Below are positions 9,810 to 19,011 of a DNA stretch of 64,000 nucleotides, one piece after another; the first letter of the stretch is position 1, and each line of letters starts with the position of its first letter. The translations under genes and the position numbers were made by a program. Source of the stretch: Candidatus Pacearchaeota archaeon (GTDB lineage Archaea > Nanobdellota > Nanobdellia > Pacearchaeales > GW2011-AR1); NCBI GenBank assembly GCA_038874355.1, contig JAVZCO010000001.1, forward strand, positions 20,913 through 84,912. The letters are read 5' to 3'. Under the pieces are notes generated by a model. That model was not told the DNA's origin, ran no database searches, and saw only the letters and a program-made list of their open reading frames with translations.

Positions 9810-10693
9810 TAAAAAAAGAAGAATTAGAACATTACAGAAAAGCTGGTCAAATAGCAAAGAAAATAAAAGAATATTGTAAAGACATAATTAGAAAAGATAT
9901 GCTTCTTATAGATATAGCAGAAAAAATTGAAAATAAAATTATAGAATTAGGTGCAAAACCTGCTTTTCCAGTAGATTTAAGCATAAATGAAATTGCTGCT
10001 CATTACTCTCCCTTACCAAATGAAAAAGAAATTGCTAAAGGTTTATTAAAAATAGACATAGGGATTAGTATTAATGGCTATATAGTTGATACTGCAATAG
10101 CATTAGATTTAGAAAACAACGAAATTAATAAAAAATTAATAAAATCTTCAGAAATTGCTTTAAATGAAGCAATAAAAGTAATAAAAAAAGATATAGAGAT
10201 TAGAGAAATTGGAAAAATAATTTCAGAAAAAATAAAAGAATTTGGATTTTCTCCTATTATTAATTTAGCTGGACATGAAATAAAACATTATTTAATTCAT
10301 GCAGGAATTACTATACCAAATTATGATAATAATAACAAGAATAAATTAAAAGAAGGCATATATGCAATAGAACCTTTTTCTACTACCGGAGAAGGTAGGA
10401 TTTATGAAAGTAAAGGAAGTGGTATTTACAGTTTAATTAATTTAAAATCTGTAAGGAGTAAAGAAGAAAAAGAAATTTTATCTTATATAGAAAAAGAGTA
10501 TAAAACTCTTCCATTTTCTTCAAGATGGATAGTAAAAAAATTTGGAAATAAATCTTTAGTTATTTTGAAATTTTTAGAATCTCAAGGAATAATAAAAGAA
10601 TATCCTATATTAATAGAAAAATCCCATAACATAGTTTCACAAGCTGAAAATACAATATATTTTGACGGAGAAAAAGTAGAAATACTAACTTAA
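9806..10693 (+). CDS. map: Methionine aminopeptidase, type II
   Basis: Removes the initiator Met from nascent proteins. The 295 residues carry the dinuclear metal ligands D84 (KIDIGI), D95 (VDTAIA), H157 (AGHEIKH), E189 (AIEPF) and E281 (SQAENT), with substrate-binding H66. The region between H157 and the C-terminus has the helical insertion typical of the archaeal/eukaryotic type II class. It is the last gene of the three-gene operon and ends about 25 bases from the convergent cdc48 gene. Confidence 0.95.
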   Translation: MIKKEELEHYRKAGQIAKKIKEYCKDIIRKDMLLIDIAEKIENKIIELGAKPAFPVDLSINEIAAHYSPLPNEKEIAKGLLKIDIGISINGYIVDTAIALDLENNEINKKLIKSSEIALNEAIKVIKKDIEIREIGKIISEKIKEFGFSPIINLAGHEIKHYLIHAGITIPNYDNNNKNKLKEGIYAIEPFSTTGEGRIYESKGSGIYSLINLKSVRSKEEKEILSYIEKEYKTLPFSSRWIVKKFGNKSLVILKFLESQGIIKEYPILIEKSHNIVSQAENTIYFDGEKVEILT

Positions 10694-10717
10694 TTAATTC
10701 ATTAATTTAATTAACAT

Positions 10718-13015
10718 TTATCCTAAATACTGAGTTGGGCTTTCTAAAGCTGCTCTTGCAGATTTTAAATAATTCTCTTCTATTTTTCTATATTTTTCCA
10801 TTGATTCTTTTGTTAAAGATGGTTTTATTTTCGCTAAAGCTTTTTCAAAATATTTTTTCTTAACTTCTTTTATATTTATATCATCTCTTAAGGCTAATAA
10901 AGCAGCTTCTCTACATACGGCTTCTAAATCAGCTCCAACATATCCTTCTGTTTTTTCTGCTATTTCTTCTAAATTTACATCTTTAGCAAGAGGCATTCCT
11001 CTTGTATGTATTTTAAGAATTTGTAATCTACCTTCTTTTAAAGGTGGAGTTACTAATAACAATCTATCAAATCTTCCTGGCCTCAACAAAGCAGGATCTA
11101 ATATATCTGGTCTGTTTGTAGCACCAATTACAACAACTCCTCTTAATTCTTCTAAACCATCCATTTCTGCAAGTAATTGATTTAATACTTGATCATGAAC
11201 TCTACTTCCAATGTCTAATCCTCTTCTCGCAGCTAGAGAATCTATTTCATCAAAAAATATAACACAAGGAGCAACTTGTCTTGCTCTTTCAAAAATTTTT
11301 CTTACACCTTCCTCACTTTTTCCAACCCACATACTTAATAATTCAGGACCTTTAACTAAAATAAAATTAGCTTCTGATTCATTTGCAACTGCTTTTGCTA
11401 ATAATGTTTTACCCGTTCCTGGAGGTCCATAAAGTAATACTCCTTTTGGTGGTTCTATCCCCATTCTATCAAATATTTCTGGATGTTTAATAGGCCACTC
11501 TATAGCTTCTTTTAATTCTTGTTTTATATTATCTAATCCTCCAATATCATTCCATTTAACATTAGGAGTTTCTACCAAAACTTCTCTCATTGCACTCGGT
11601 CTTACATTTTTTAATGCTTCTTGAAAATCTTTTTTTGTTACTTCCATACTTTCTAAAATTTCTTTAGGAATTTTTTCTTCCTCCATCTTTATTTTTGGTA
11701 AAGTTCTTCTAAGAACAGCCATTGCTGCTTCTTTTGCCAGACTTGCTAAATCAGCTCCAACAAAACCGTGAGTTTTTTCTGCTATTTCTTCTAAATTTAC
11801 ATCTTTAGCAAGAGGCATTCCTCTTGTATGTATTTTAAGAATTTGTAATCTACCTTTTTTATCCGGAACATTAATTGCAATTTCTCTATCAAATCTTCCT
11901 GGTCTTCTTAAAGCAGGATCTATAGCATTTGGTCTGTTTGTTGCTCCGATAACTATAACTTTACCTCTACTTTTTAATCCGTCCATTAAAGTTAATAATT
12001 GAGAAACAACTCTTCTTTCTACTTCTCCTACAGTCTCTTCTCTTTTAGGAGCAATTGCATCTATTTCATCTATAAATATAATACTTGGAGCAGATTTTTC
12101 TGCTTCTTCAAATTTATCTCTTAAATTTTTTTCACTTTCTCCATAAAATTTACTCATAAGTTCTGGTCCATTTATTAAAATAAAATTAGCTTCTGATTCA
12201 TTTGCAACTGCTTTTGCTAATAATGTTTTACCTGTTCCTGGAGGTCCATAAAGTAATACTCCTTTTGGTGGTTCTATCCCTAATTTTTCAAATATTTCTG
12301 GATGTTTTAATGGCAATTCTACCATCTCTCTTATTTTTTTTATTTCTTCTGTTAATCCTCCTATATCTTCGTAAGTAACATCTGGAACTTTTTCTTCACT
12401 AACTTCTACTGCTTTTGGATTTAATACAACTTCTGTATTCTCTGTTATTATTACTGGAACAGAAGGATTTGTACTTATAACAACAAATTTAATTTGAGAA
12501 ATACCTCCACTAAAACTTCTAAATCCCATATTCCCAAAAATCTCGTCTAAATTTCCAAAAATCTCGTCTAAATTTCCAAATTCCTCGCTTATTATATCTC
12601 TTCTTCTTTGAACTCCACCCAAAACAACAAGATCTCCTTTTGTAACAATTCTTCCTAATAATCCTTTTTTTAATAAATCTGGATCTGCTTGTACCATGAT
12701 TCCTTTTTGAGCAGGAGCAATAACAACTTTTTTAGCTTCTTTTATATCTGCTTTTGAAACACTAACTAATTCTCCTATCCCTGTTTTAGCATTTTTTCTT
12801 ATTATTCCATCTATCCTTATTATATTTTCTCCTATATCTGCAGGATAAGCTCTATCAACAATAGCAAAAGTTTCTCTTCCTCCTTTTATAGAAATAACAT
12901 CTCCTCTATTTACTCCTAATTTTTTCATAATACTAGAGTCAATTCTAGCGATTCCTTTATATGCGTCATCTTGTAATGCTTCTACAACTTTAAGTTTTAC
13001 TTCTTCTTTTGCCAT
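10718..13015 (-). CDS. cdc48: Cdc48/VAT AAA+ unfoldase
   Basis: Hexameric AAA+ protein that unfolds substrates for the proteasome and remodels complexes. Its 765 residues comprise the double-psi barrel N-domain (about 1-190), D1 with Walker A GPPGTGKT (257-264) and Walker B IIFIDEID, and D2 with Walker A at about 530-537 and VIFFDEID. The linker has an odd exact repeat of NLDEIFG at about 148-161. The C-terminus ends TQYLG rather than a plain hydrophobic-Tyr-X proteasome-docking tail. D1 and D2 contain near-identical DNA stretches. It is co-transcribed with the upstream AbrB-like gene (2-base gap). Confidence 0.97.
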   Translation of the reverse strand: MAKEEVKLKVVEALQDDAYKGIARIDSSIMKKLGVNRGDVISIKGGRETFAIVDRAYPADIGENIIRIDGIIRKNAKTGIGELVSVSKADIKEAKKVVIAPAQKGIMVQADPDLLKKGLLGRIVTKGDLVVLGGVQRRRDIISEEFGNLDEIFGNLDEIFGNMGFRSFSGGISQIKFVVISTNPSVPVIITENTEVVLNPKAVEVSEEKVPDVTYEDIGGLTEEIKKIREMVELPLKHPEIFEKLGIEPPKGVLLYGPPGTGKTLLAKAVANESEANFILINGPELMSKFYGESEKNLRDKFEEAEKSAPSIIFIDEIDAIAPKREETVGEVERRVVSQLLTLMDGLKSRGKVIVIGATNRPNAIDPALRRPGRFDREIAINVPDKKGRLQILKIHTRGMPLAKDVNLEEIAEKTHGFVGADLASLAKEAAMAVLRRTLPKIKMEEEKIPKEILESMEVTKKDFQEALKNVRPSAMREVLVETPNVKWNDIGGLDNIKQELKEAIEWPIKHPEIFDRMGIEPPKGVLLYGPPGTGKTLLAKAVANESEANFILVKGPELLSMWVGKSEEGVRKIFERARQVAPCVIFFDEIDSLAARRGLDIGSRVHDQVLNQLLAEMDGLEELRGVVVIGATNRPDILDPALLRPGRFDRLLLVTPPLKEGRLQILKIHTRGMPLAKDVNLEEIAEKTEGYVGADLEAVCREAALLALRDDINIKEVKKKYFEKALAKIKPSLTKESMEKYRKIEENYLKSARAALESPTQYLG
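10950..11034. repeat. 85-base exact repeat, D2 copy (partner 11772-11856)
   Basis: All 85 bases match 11772-11856, offset 822 bases (274 codons). Both encode the same stretch after the sensor region of each ATPase domain (beginning [15 protein letters not shown]). Synonymous positions are identical too, which points to recent gene conversion or duplication inside cdc48. Confidence 0.85.
11357..11461. repeat. 105-base near-exact repeat, D2 Walker A copy (partner 12176-12280)
   Basis: 104 of 105 bases match 12176-12280 (offset 819 bases, 273 codons); the only difference is C at 11414 against T at 12233. It covers the Walker A region of both ATPase domains. Confidence 0.85.
12536..12577. repeat. 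Two exact 21-base tandem units in cdc48
   Basis: Units 12536-12556 and 12557-12577 are identical and add seven residues (NLDEIFG) to the N-domain/D1 linker. The repeat is in frame, and a degenerate third unit follows. It looks like a recent slippage event. Confidence 0.85.
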
Positions 13016-13017
13016 TT

Positions 13018-13494
13018 TTATTCTTTAGATTCAATTATTTTTATTTTATTTTTTTCAGGATGTGCAGAATCATAAAATTGTTTAGCATGAAAAATTTTTC
13101 CATTCTTCTCTATTTTTATTTCTCTTGATTTAATTATTCTTTTATTTTCTTTAGGAATATTACCAAAAAATAAACTTAATCTTTTTGTATTTTCAAAAGA
13201 TAACCTTACAACATTATTTATAATTTTTTCTTGTTCTTTTATAAATTCAACAATCTCTTTAGGTATACTTATTGCATAACTATTTCCAACCATTCTTAAT
13301 TTTACATCAAATTGCTTACTTTTTAATTGAGAAAATTTTTTATATTCTTCTAAATCAGAAGGATGTATTATTTTTTCCTTACATTTTTCACAATATAAAA
13401 TCCTTAAAGGAAACCCTTCTTTTTCCATTACCATCTTTTTCATTTTTTTATTACATTGTTTACACAAAACAATATTATCAAATATATCTGCCAT
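13018..13494 (-). CDS. Zinc-ribbon protein with AbrB/SpoVT-like domain
   Basis: 158 residues. The N-terminal zinc ribbon has CKQC (11-14) and CEKC (about 35-38). A swapped-hairpin AbrB/SpoVT-like segment follows ([20 protein letters not shown]), the DNA-binding fold seen in AbrB and MazE. A basic C-terminal region of unknown role ends the protein. It is the first gene of the cdc48 transcript, 2 bases upstream of cdc48. A perfect palindrome sits in the promoter, so autoregulation is plausible but unproven. Confidence 0.75.
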   Translation of the reverse strand: MADIFDNIVLCKQCNKKMKKMVMEKEGFPLRILYCEKCKEKIIHPSDLEEYKKFSQLKSKQFDVKLRMVGNSYAISIPKEIVEFIKEQEKIINNVVRLSFENTKRLSLFFGNIPKENKRIIKSREIKIEKNGKIFHAKQFYDSAHPEKNKIKIIESKE

Positions 13495-13526
13495 TTTATT
13501 TTGTATATTTATTTAATATATACTTA

Positions 13527-13540
13527 TATGTATATACATA
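13527..13540. promoter_or_regulatory. 14-base palindrome at cdc48 operon promoter
   Basis: TATGTATATACATA is a perfect palindrome about 33-46 bases upstream of the AbrB-like gene and overlaps its TATA-like region. It may be an operator for the operon's own AbrB-like first product. Confidence 0.35.
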
Positions 13541-13599
13541 CTTTATAAATTTTTCGGTTTTAAAAAAATAATAAGATTTATATATAAAGCTAAATAAAA

Positions 13600-14205
13600 A
13601 TGAAAATGAAAAATATAAAAATAAAAATTATAGAATTTTGGAACGACGATTCTTTAAAATCTTGGTTAATTTTTCTTTTTATAATTCTTCCTTTAACTTT
13701 TTTATTTATAAAATTTATATTTTTTCCTCTTATAAATCTAATTTCCGGATGTGATAAAACTTTAGTAGTAATAGAAAGCGGAAGTATGCATCATGATAAT
13801 TTAATAGGAAATTTATTTTATATGCAATATGCATTTGACAATTATTGGGAAAAAGCAAAAAATTGGTACTTACAAAACAATATAACTAAAGAAAAATTTA
13901 AAGAATTTCCTTTTAGAACTGGAATGGAAATAGGAGATATAATAGTTTTAACAAAAAGAGGGAAAATAAAAGTAGGAGATGTAATTGTTTTTGAAGCAAA
14001 TCAAAAAAGACCTATAATTCATAGAGTAATCTCCATAAAAGAAGAAAATGGAAAAATAATTTATTCTACAAAGGGTGACGCTAATCCTTCTCAATTACCT
14101 TTTGAAGAAAAAATAGAAGAAGAACAAATAGTAGGAAAAGCCATAATTAAAATCCCTTTAATAGGTTATCCTCGTGTCTTCGCGGCAAAAATAATAGGAG
14201 AATAA
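13600..14205 (+). CDS. Signal peptidase I (archaeal/ER type)
   Basis: Membrane serine protease that removes Sec signal peptides. Of 201 residues, an N-terminal transmembrane segment (about 21-45) anchors it. The catalytic Ser lies in ESGSMHHD. The general-base His of the archaeal/Sec11 class is in IIHRVIS, replacing the bacterial Lys, and the conserved Asp is in TKGDANPSQ. Between Ser and His there is an insertion of about 50 residues (FDNYWEKAKNWY onward) not typical of short archaeal forms. It would process the several predicted secreted proteins of this window. Confidence 0.93.
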   Translation: MKMKNIKIKIIEFWNDDSLKSWLIFLFIILPLTFLFIKFIFFPLINLISGCDKTLVVIESGSMHHDNLIGNLFYMQYAFDNYWEKAKNWYLQNNITKEKFKEFPFRTGMEIGDIIVLTKRGKIKVGDVIVFEANQKRPIIHRVISIKEENGKIIYSTKGDANPSQLPFEEKIEEEQIVGKAIIKIPLIGYPRVFAAKIIGE

Positions 14206-14219
14206 ATAAAAAAATAGTA

Positions 14220-14232
14220 AAATTTAAATATA
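14220..14232 (+). promoter_or_regulatory. TATA-like box of the TFS gene
   Basis: The block AAATTTAAATATA lies 20-32 bases before the ATG at 14252, the spacing expected for a leaderless archaeal message. Confidence 0.45.
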
Positions 14233-14251
14233 CAATAACTATAAAAGAAAA

Positions 14252-14560
14252 ATGGAATTTTGTAAAAAATGTGGGTCTGTTTTATTAAAGACAGATTCGG
14301 GTTATAAATGTGCTAGATGTGGTAAGAAAGTAAAAGAAAAAATTAAAATAGAAGTATCAGAAAAAATTGAAGGAGCTAAAAAGATAGGCATAATAAAAGA
14401 AAAAGATACTGATGTTTTTCCTACTGTTTCTGCAGTCTGCAGTAAATGCGGAAATAAAGAAGCTTACTTCTGGACAGCTCAAACTCGCGCAAGTGATGAA
14501 GCAGAAACAAGATTTTTCAAATGCAAAAAATGTAATTATACTTGGAGGGAATACACTTAA
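14252..14560 (+). CDS. tfs: Transcription factor S (TFS, TFIIS/Rpb9-like)
   Basis: RNA cleavage-stimulating factor that rescues backtracked RNA polymerase. It has 102 residues with two zinc ribbons. The N-terminal one is CKKC...CARC (residues 4-7 and about 20-23). The C-terminal one is CSKC...CKKC and carries the acidic hairpin loop (QTRASDEAETRFFKC) whose Asp-Glu pair enters the polymerase secondary channel. Length and spacing are standard. Confidence 0.96.
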   Translation: MEFCKKCGSVLLKTDSGYKCARCGKKVKEKIKIEVSEKIEGAKKIGIIKEKDTDVFPTVSAVCSKCGNKEAYFWTAQTRASDEAETRFFKCKKCNYTWREYT

Positions 14561-14624
14561 ATTAATAACTTACAATGATATTTATTATATTAAAAATATT
14601 TTATTTTTAAGAAAATTATAAAAA

Positions 14625-14699
14625 TGGTTCCGAGGGGATTCGAACCCCTGACACCCGCATTAAGAGTGCGGTGCTCTAACCAGACTGAGCTACGGAACC
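14625..14699 (-). tRNA. tRNA-Lys (anticodon CTT)
   Basis: The minus strand folds into a full cloverleaf: 7-base acceptor stem GGTTCCG/CGGAACC, a D arm, anticodon stem CCGCA/TGCGG around loop CTCTTAA (anticodon CTT), and a T arm with GGTTCGAATCC. The discriminator is A. CCA is not encoded and there is no intron. Confidence 0.97.
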
Positions 14700-14852
14700 T
14701 TATTTTATATAAAAAAAGATAATTTTAAATTTTTTTTGTTTATTAATAATTTTTAAGATATTTTATAAATTTCTATAAAAGAATAAAGAACGAATCTTCA
14801 ATTATCAATCATTATTTAAAAGTTTATTAGATAGTAAGTAAATATCTTAAGA

Positions 14853-15119
14853 TTATTCTATTAATCTTTTTATATTTTCTATATTATTTGCAACTTCTTC
14901 TCCTTTTTTTGTTAATTTAATAATTTTTATTCTTCCTTTTTTCTCAAAGATAACAAGCCCCATTTTTTCCAATAGCTGCAAAATTTTTACAGCATGGCTA
15001 TAAGTACAATCTACTTCTTTACTTAAAATAGATCCATATTTTGCTCTATTTCCTTTCTTCAAATTTATTAACATCATTGCTGGCTTAGATCTGAAAAAAA
15101 CATCAAAATTATTTTTCAT
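14853..15119 (-). CDS. Winged-helix transcriptional regulator
   Basis: 88 residues forming one winged helix-turn-helix. The recognition region is CTYSHAVKILQLLEKMGLV, followed by a wing (FEKKGRIKIIKLTKKG). Size and pattern fit the small MarR/TrmB-like archaeal regulators. An inverted repeat lies in its own promoter region, so autoregulation is likely. The target is unknown; the divergent neighbour is the SAM synthetase gene. Confidence 0.85.
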   Translation of the reverse strand: MKNNFDVFFRSKPAMMLINLKKGNRAKYGSILSKEVDCTYSHAVKILQLLEKMGLVIFEKKGRIKIIKLTKKGEEVANNIENIKRLIE

Positions 15120-15161
15120 TTTTATTTATTTTTTAAATTAATTTTATATATTACTATAATC

Positions 15162-15182
15162 TATATATTAGACTAGTATATA
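15162..15182. promoter_or_regulatory. 21-base inverted repeat upstream of the winged-helix gene
   Basis: TATATATTAG, one base, then CTAGTATATA: 9 of 10 arm positions pair. It lies 43-63 bases before the regulator's start and is a candidate operator for it. Confidence 0.4.
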
Positions 15183-15270
15183 AATCTTTCTATTTTTAGA
15201 TTTTTTAGTAATTTTATAGTTACAACAATTTTTAAATATTTTCTTATTTTAAAGAAATCTTAAAAAATAA

Positions 15271-15285
15271 AAATATTTATATATT
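15271..15285 (+). promoter_or_regulatory. TATA-like box of the SAM synthetase gene
   Basis: AAATATTTATATATT lies 23-37 bases before the ATG at 15308, with no Shine-Dalgarno sequence between. This is consistent with a leaderless message. Confidence 0.4.
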
Positions 15286-15307
15286 CTAAATAAATTTTCT
15301 AAATTGT

Positions 15308-16480
15308 ATGAAAAGAAATATATTCATAGAAAGAATAAAAGAACCTCTAACAGAAAAAAAACCTATAGAGATAGTAGAAAGAAAAGGTATTGGGCATCCT
15401 GATACTATATGTGATGAGATATGTGAGAGAGTTTCTAGAAGATTGTGTAAGGAGTATATAAAAAAATTTGGGAAAATTTTACATCATAATATTGATAAAG
15501 CTTTATTAGTTGCAGGAAAAAGTATTCCTAAATTTAAAGGCGGCAAGATTATAAAAAAAATAAGAATAATAATATGTGGAAGAGCTACAACCAGAGTAGG
15601 AAAAACTAAAATTAATATTAAGAATATTGTAAAAGAAGAAGCAAAAAATTATTTAAAAAATTTTCATGCTTTAAAAGAAAAAGATTATAAAATAGAATGT
15701 GCAATAGAAGAAGGCTCTGATAATTTAAAAGAAGTTTTTTCTTCAGAAAAATTGAAAGCAAATGATACAAGCTTTGGAATTGGATATGCTCCTTACTCAA
15801 AACTAGAATCTATTGTTTTAAAAATAGCAAATTTTCTTAATTCTAAAAACACTATTAAAAAATATCCTTGGATTGGAGAAGACATTAAAGTTATGGGTTT
15901 AAAAAAAGATGGAAAATTAATTATAACATGTAGTATAGCATTTATAGACAAATATATTAATAACATAGAAGATTATTTTAATAAAAAAGAATTCTTAGGA
16001 AAAGAGTTATTAAAATTGTTTAAATGTGATGAGATAATAATAAATGCTTTAGATAAATCAGTAGAAAAAGCAAAATGTGAAAGTGATATTTATTTAACAA
16101 CAACTGGATTATCAGCAGAGATGGGCGATGATGGTCAAGTAGGAAGAGGAAACAGAGTTAATGGATTAATAACAGCAGATAGATACATGTCTATGGAAGC
16201 TGCTGCTGGAAAAAATCCTACAAATCATGTAGGAAAAATATATAATGTTCTTGCTAATATAATAGCTTCTGATTTAGTATCAAAAAAATTAGTTAAAGAG
16301 TGTTATGTTAAAATTCTAAGTAGAATAGGCTCACCAATAGATGAGCCACAGATATTAGTAATACAAGTTAAAGAAAGATTTGTTAATTCTAGAAGAATAA
16401 AAAATATAGCTAATTATTGGCTAGATAATATACAAAGTGTAATTAACGGAATCATTAATGGAAAATTTAAGATATGCTGA
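15308..16480 (+). CDS. mat: S-adenosylmethionine synthetase, archaeal type
   Basis: Makes S-adenosylmethionine from methionine and ATP. The 390 residues belong to the archaeal family, which is divergent from bacterial MetK. Characteristic stretches are VERKGIGHPDTICDEI near the N-terminus, TTTGLSAEMGDDGQVGRGNR, and SMEAAAGKNPTNHVGKIY. Length is normal. The product feeds the methyltransferases and the acp-transferase Taw2 encoded in this window. Confidence 0.96.
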   Translation: MKRNIFIERIKEPLTEKKPIEIVERKGIGHPDTICDEICERVSRRLCKEYIKKFGKILHHNIDKALLVAGKSIPKFKGGKIIKKIRIIICGRATTRVGKTKINIKNIVKEEAKNYLKNFHALKEKDYKIECAIEEGSDNLKEVFSSEKLKANDTSFGIGYAPYSKLESIVLKIANFLNSKNTIKKYPWIGEDIKVMGLKKDGKLIITCSIAFIDKYINNIEDYFNKKEFLGKELLKLFKCDEIIINALDKSVEKAKCESDIYLTTTGLSAEMGDDGQVGRGNRVNGLITADRYMSMEAAAGKNPTNHVGKIYNVLANIIASDLVSKKLVKECYVKILSRIGSPIDEPQILVIQVKERFVNSRRIKNIANYWLDNIQSVINGIINGKFKIC

Positions 16481-16790
16481 TTTTATAAGATTTTTAATTA
16501 AAGAGAATAAAAAAATATCATTAAGAGGGATTTAGCGAACTTTTCAAAGCTAATAAAGTTTATTCGATAAGTTCTTTATTATCTTTCAATTTAATAAAAT
16601 CTTTTATAGAAAAATTTAAATATTATAATTTTATTTTTTTTATTATGAAAAATTATCATTCAAAAAATTTAATAATTTTATATGATAAAAGTTTTTCTTT
16701 CAATAAAAAGTTTTCTTTAATTTCATATTCGTGTAGTATTTGTTAAAGATTTGTTACATTTCTTAGATATAAATTTAAATAAAATATAAA
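16481..16790. other. 310-base intergenic stretch
   Basis: Between the SAM synthetase gene and a 75-residue unknown. The first 130 bases show no coding or structured element that I can support. The second half may hold a leaderless 33-residue ORF (16645-16746), listed separately. Confidence 0.6.
16645..16746 (+). CDS. Possible leaderless 33-residue peptide
   Basis: ATG to TAA encodes a small basic peptide ending in YSCSIC. A TATA-like block (TTTAAATATT, about 16615-16624) lies about 21-30 bases before the ATG, matching the spacing of leaderless genes here. Coding evidence is weak because of the length, and it may be chance. Confidence 0.25.
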   Translation: MKNYHSKNLIILYDKSFSFNKKFSLISYSCSIC

Positions 16791-17018
16791 ATGATATTAA
16801 CATTATATCATAACTATGAAGAAGATATAATTGATATAGAAGAAATTTCAAAATTTATAAAAGAAAAATATAATATTTCTTTAAAAATAAAACAATTTAA
16901 ACCATTAAATAAATATATACAACCCTTTTCTGCTATAACAGAAATAAGAATTGAAGAAAATATTGGTAATGGAAAATTAGAAGAAATTTTAAGTTATATA
17001 GAAAGTAAAATAAGATAA
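16791..17018 (+). CDS. Small hypothetical protein
   Basis: 75 residues with alternating helical and strand character (DIEEISKFIKEKYNISLKIK, then AITEIRIEENIG). No motif is recognised. It lies 30 bases before serS in the same direction, and a TATA-like AT block (AAATTTAAATAAAATA) precedes the ATG. Probably real and possibly co-transcribed with serS. Confidence 0.6.
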   Translation: MILTLYHNYEEDIIDIEEISKFIKEKYNISLKIKQFKPLNKYIQPFSAITEIRIEENIGNGKLEEILSYIESKIR

Positions 17019-17048
17019 ATTTAAATAATGAAAAAATAATGAAAAAAT

Positions 17049-18338
17049 ATGTTAGACATAAAATTTATAAGAGAAAATCCTGAATTGGTGAAAGATAATA
17101 TAAGAAAAAAATTTCAAGAGAATAAAATTCCTCTAGTTGATAAGTTATTAAAATTGGATAAAGAATGGCGTAAGATAAAATTGGATGCGGACTCTTTAAG
17201 AGCACAAAGAAATAAGATAAGTAAAGAAATAAATGAAGCAAAAAAAAGCAATAATAAAAAAAAGGTAGAACAGCTTTTAAAGATAGCAAAAGAATTACCT
17301 GAAAAAATAAAAATTTTAGAAGAAAAAGAAAAATTATTTGAAGAAGAAATAAAAAAAATTCTATTAGTTATTCCTAATATAATTTCAAAAGAAACCCCTT
17401 TAGGAAAAGATGCTTCTGAAAATAAAGAAATAAAAAAAGTTGGAAAAATACCTAAATTTGACTTTCCAGTTAAAAATCATGTTGAAATAGCCGAAAATCT
17501 AGATATAGTAGATTTTGAAGCTTCTGCTAAAGTTTCTGGAAATGGATTTTATTATCTTAAAGGAGAACTTGCTTTGTTGAATCAAGCTTTAATAAGATTT
17601 GCTATAGATTTTATGAGAAAAAAAGGATATCAATATATAGAAACTCCTTTAATGTTAAAAGAAGGGGCAATTTTTGCTTCTATGAATAAAGAGGCAATAG
17701 AACAATCTGTTTATTCTATTGTAGGAGAAGATTTACATTTGATAGGAACAGCAGAACAATCTTTATTAGCAATGCATGCAAACCAAACAATTCCAGAAGA
17801 AGAATTGCCAAAAAAATATTTTTCTTACTCTATGTGTTTCAGAAAGGAAGTAGGAAGTCATGGAATAAACGAAAAAGGTTTATGGAGAACTCATCAGTTT
17901 AATAAAGTTGAACAATTTATTTTTTGTAAGCCAGAAGATTCAGAAAAAATGTACCAAGAATTACTAGAAAATTCAGAAGAAATTTTGCAATTATTAGAAT
18001 TGCCTTATAGAGTAGTAGAAATATGTTCTGGTGACTTATCAGATTGGAAATATAGAAGCGCAGATTTAGAAGTTTACAGACCAACAACAAAAGATTATGG
18101 AGAAGTCATGTCTTTAAGTAATTGTACAGATTATCAAGCAAGAAAACTTAATATAAAATGCGTTAATAGAAAGGGAGAAAGAAGAGTTTTACATACATTA
18201 AATGACACGGCTTTAGCTACATCAAGAATAATGGTAGCGATTCTTGAAAATTTTCAACAAAAAGACGGTTCTGTTAAAATTCCTAAAGTTTTATGGCCTT
18301 ATACAGGATTTAAAGAAATAAAAAGAAAAAAATTATAA
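17049..18338 (+). CDS. serS: Seryl-tRNA synthetase
   Basis: Charges tRNA-Ser and is a class II synthetase. Its 429 residues are of the common bacterial/eukaryotic type rather than the methanogen-specific form. It opens with MLDIKFIRENPELVKDN and the N-terminal tRNA-binding coiled coil (about 30-105). Class II motifs follow: the motif 2 arginine in YSMCFRKEVGSHG and, near the end, motif 3 in LNDTALATSRIMVAILENFQ. Length is normal. Confidence 0.97.
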   Translation: MLDIKFIRENPELVKDNIRKKFQENKIPLVDKLLKLDKEWRKIKLDADSLRAQRNKISKEINEAKKSNNKKKVEQLLKIAKELPEKIKILEEKEKLFEEEIKKILLVIPNIISKETPLGKDASENKEIKKVGKIPKFDFPVKNHVEIAENLDIVDFEASAKVSGNGFYYLKGELALLNQALIRFAIDFMRKKGYQYIETPLMLKEGAIFASMNKEAIEQSVYSIVGEDLHLIGTAEQSLLAMHANQTIPEEELPKKYFSYSMCFRKEVGSHGINEKGLWRTHQFNKVEQFIFCKPEDSEKMYQELLENSEEILQLLELPYRVVEICSGDLSDWKYRSADLEVYRPTTKDYGEVMSLSNCTDYQARKLNIKCVNRKGERRVLHTLNDTALATSRIMVAILENFQQKDGSVKIPKVLWPYTGFKEIKRKKL

Positions 18339-18585
18339 AATAAATTTTCCTTCTTATTGTAGAAATAATCATAAAGCAATATAAATATATATCAATCAAT
18401 TTTTCCTTATTATTATATCTTTTATATTTGTTATTTTTATAATTTTATTAGAATTAAAATTTATTTTTATTAATAATAAAATCAATTACAAAATTTTTTT
18501 TAATTTTTTACATCTTATATTAATAATGTTTAAAAGGTTAGATGATTTATATTCATCAAAATAAGAATCAAAATAATAAGATAAG

Positions 18586-19011
18586 ATGAAGTACAGAAAG
18601 GGAATTAGGTTGGTTGTTTATAAAAAAGAAAAAAATAGAATTCTTTATTTAGTTTTGAAAAGAAAACTTAGATGGAAAGGTTATGAATTAATTAAAGGTG
18701 GAAAAAAAGAAAAAGAAAATGATTTACAAGCGATAAAAAGAGAACTAAAAGAAGAAACAAATTTAACACCTTTAAAAATAAAAAAATTAAATCTAATTGA
18801 TAAATTCATTTATCCAGATAAATATAAAAAAATATTTAAAAAAAATGGATTTATAGCAAGATGTTATTTAGTTGAGGTAGGAAGTAAAAAAATAAAATTA
18901 AGTAAAGAACATTCCTCTTACAAATGGCTTCCTTATATTAAAGCAAAAAATATTTTAAGTTATGATAATGCAAAAAAGATATTAAAAATAGCTAATAAAA
19001 TTTTAAAATGA
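18586..19011 (+). CDS. Nudix hydrolase
   Basis: 141 residues with an exact Nudix box: Gly at the start of GGKKEKE, the seventh-position Glu, and RELKEET, satisfying Gx5Ex7REUxEE. The family cleaves nucleoside diphosphates linked to another moiety; the substrate cannot be read from sequence. Its stop overlaps the ATG of the phosphoesterase gene by 4 bases, so the two are coupled. Confidence 0.93.
   Translation: MKYRKGIRLVVYKKEKNRILYLVLKRKLRWKGYELIKGGKKEKENDLQAIKRELKEETNLTPLKIKKLNLIDKFIYPDKYKKIFKKNGFIARCYLVEVGSKKIKLSKEHSSYKWLPYIKAKNILSYDNAKKILKIANKILK

Noticed and set aside
15183..15307. SAM-sensing riboswitch upstream of SAM synthetase
   Set aside because: No stem pattern of a known SAM riboswitch and a TATA-like box too close to the start for a leader.
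18339..18585. RNA gene in the serS-Nudix gap
   Set aside because: 247 bases of plain AT-rich sequence with no stable stem or tRNA-like motif.
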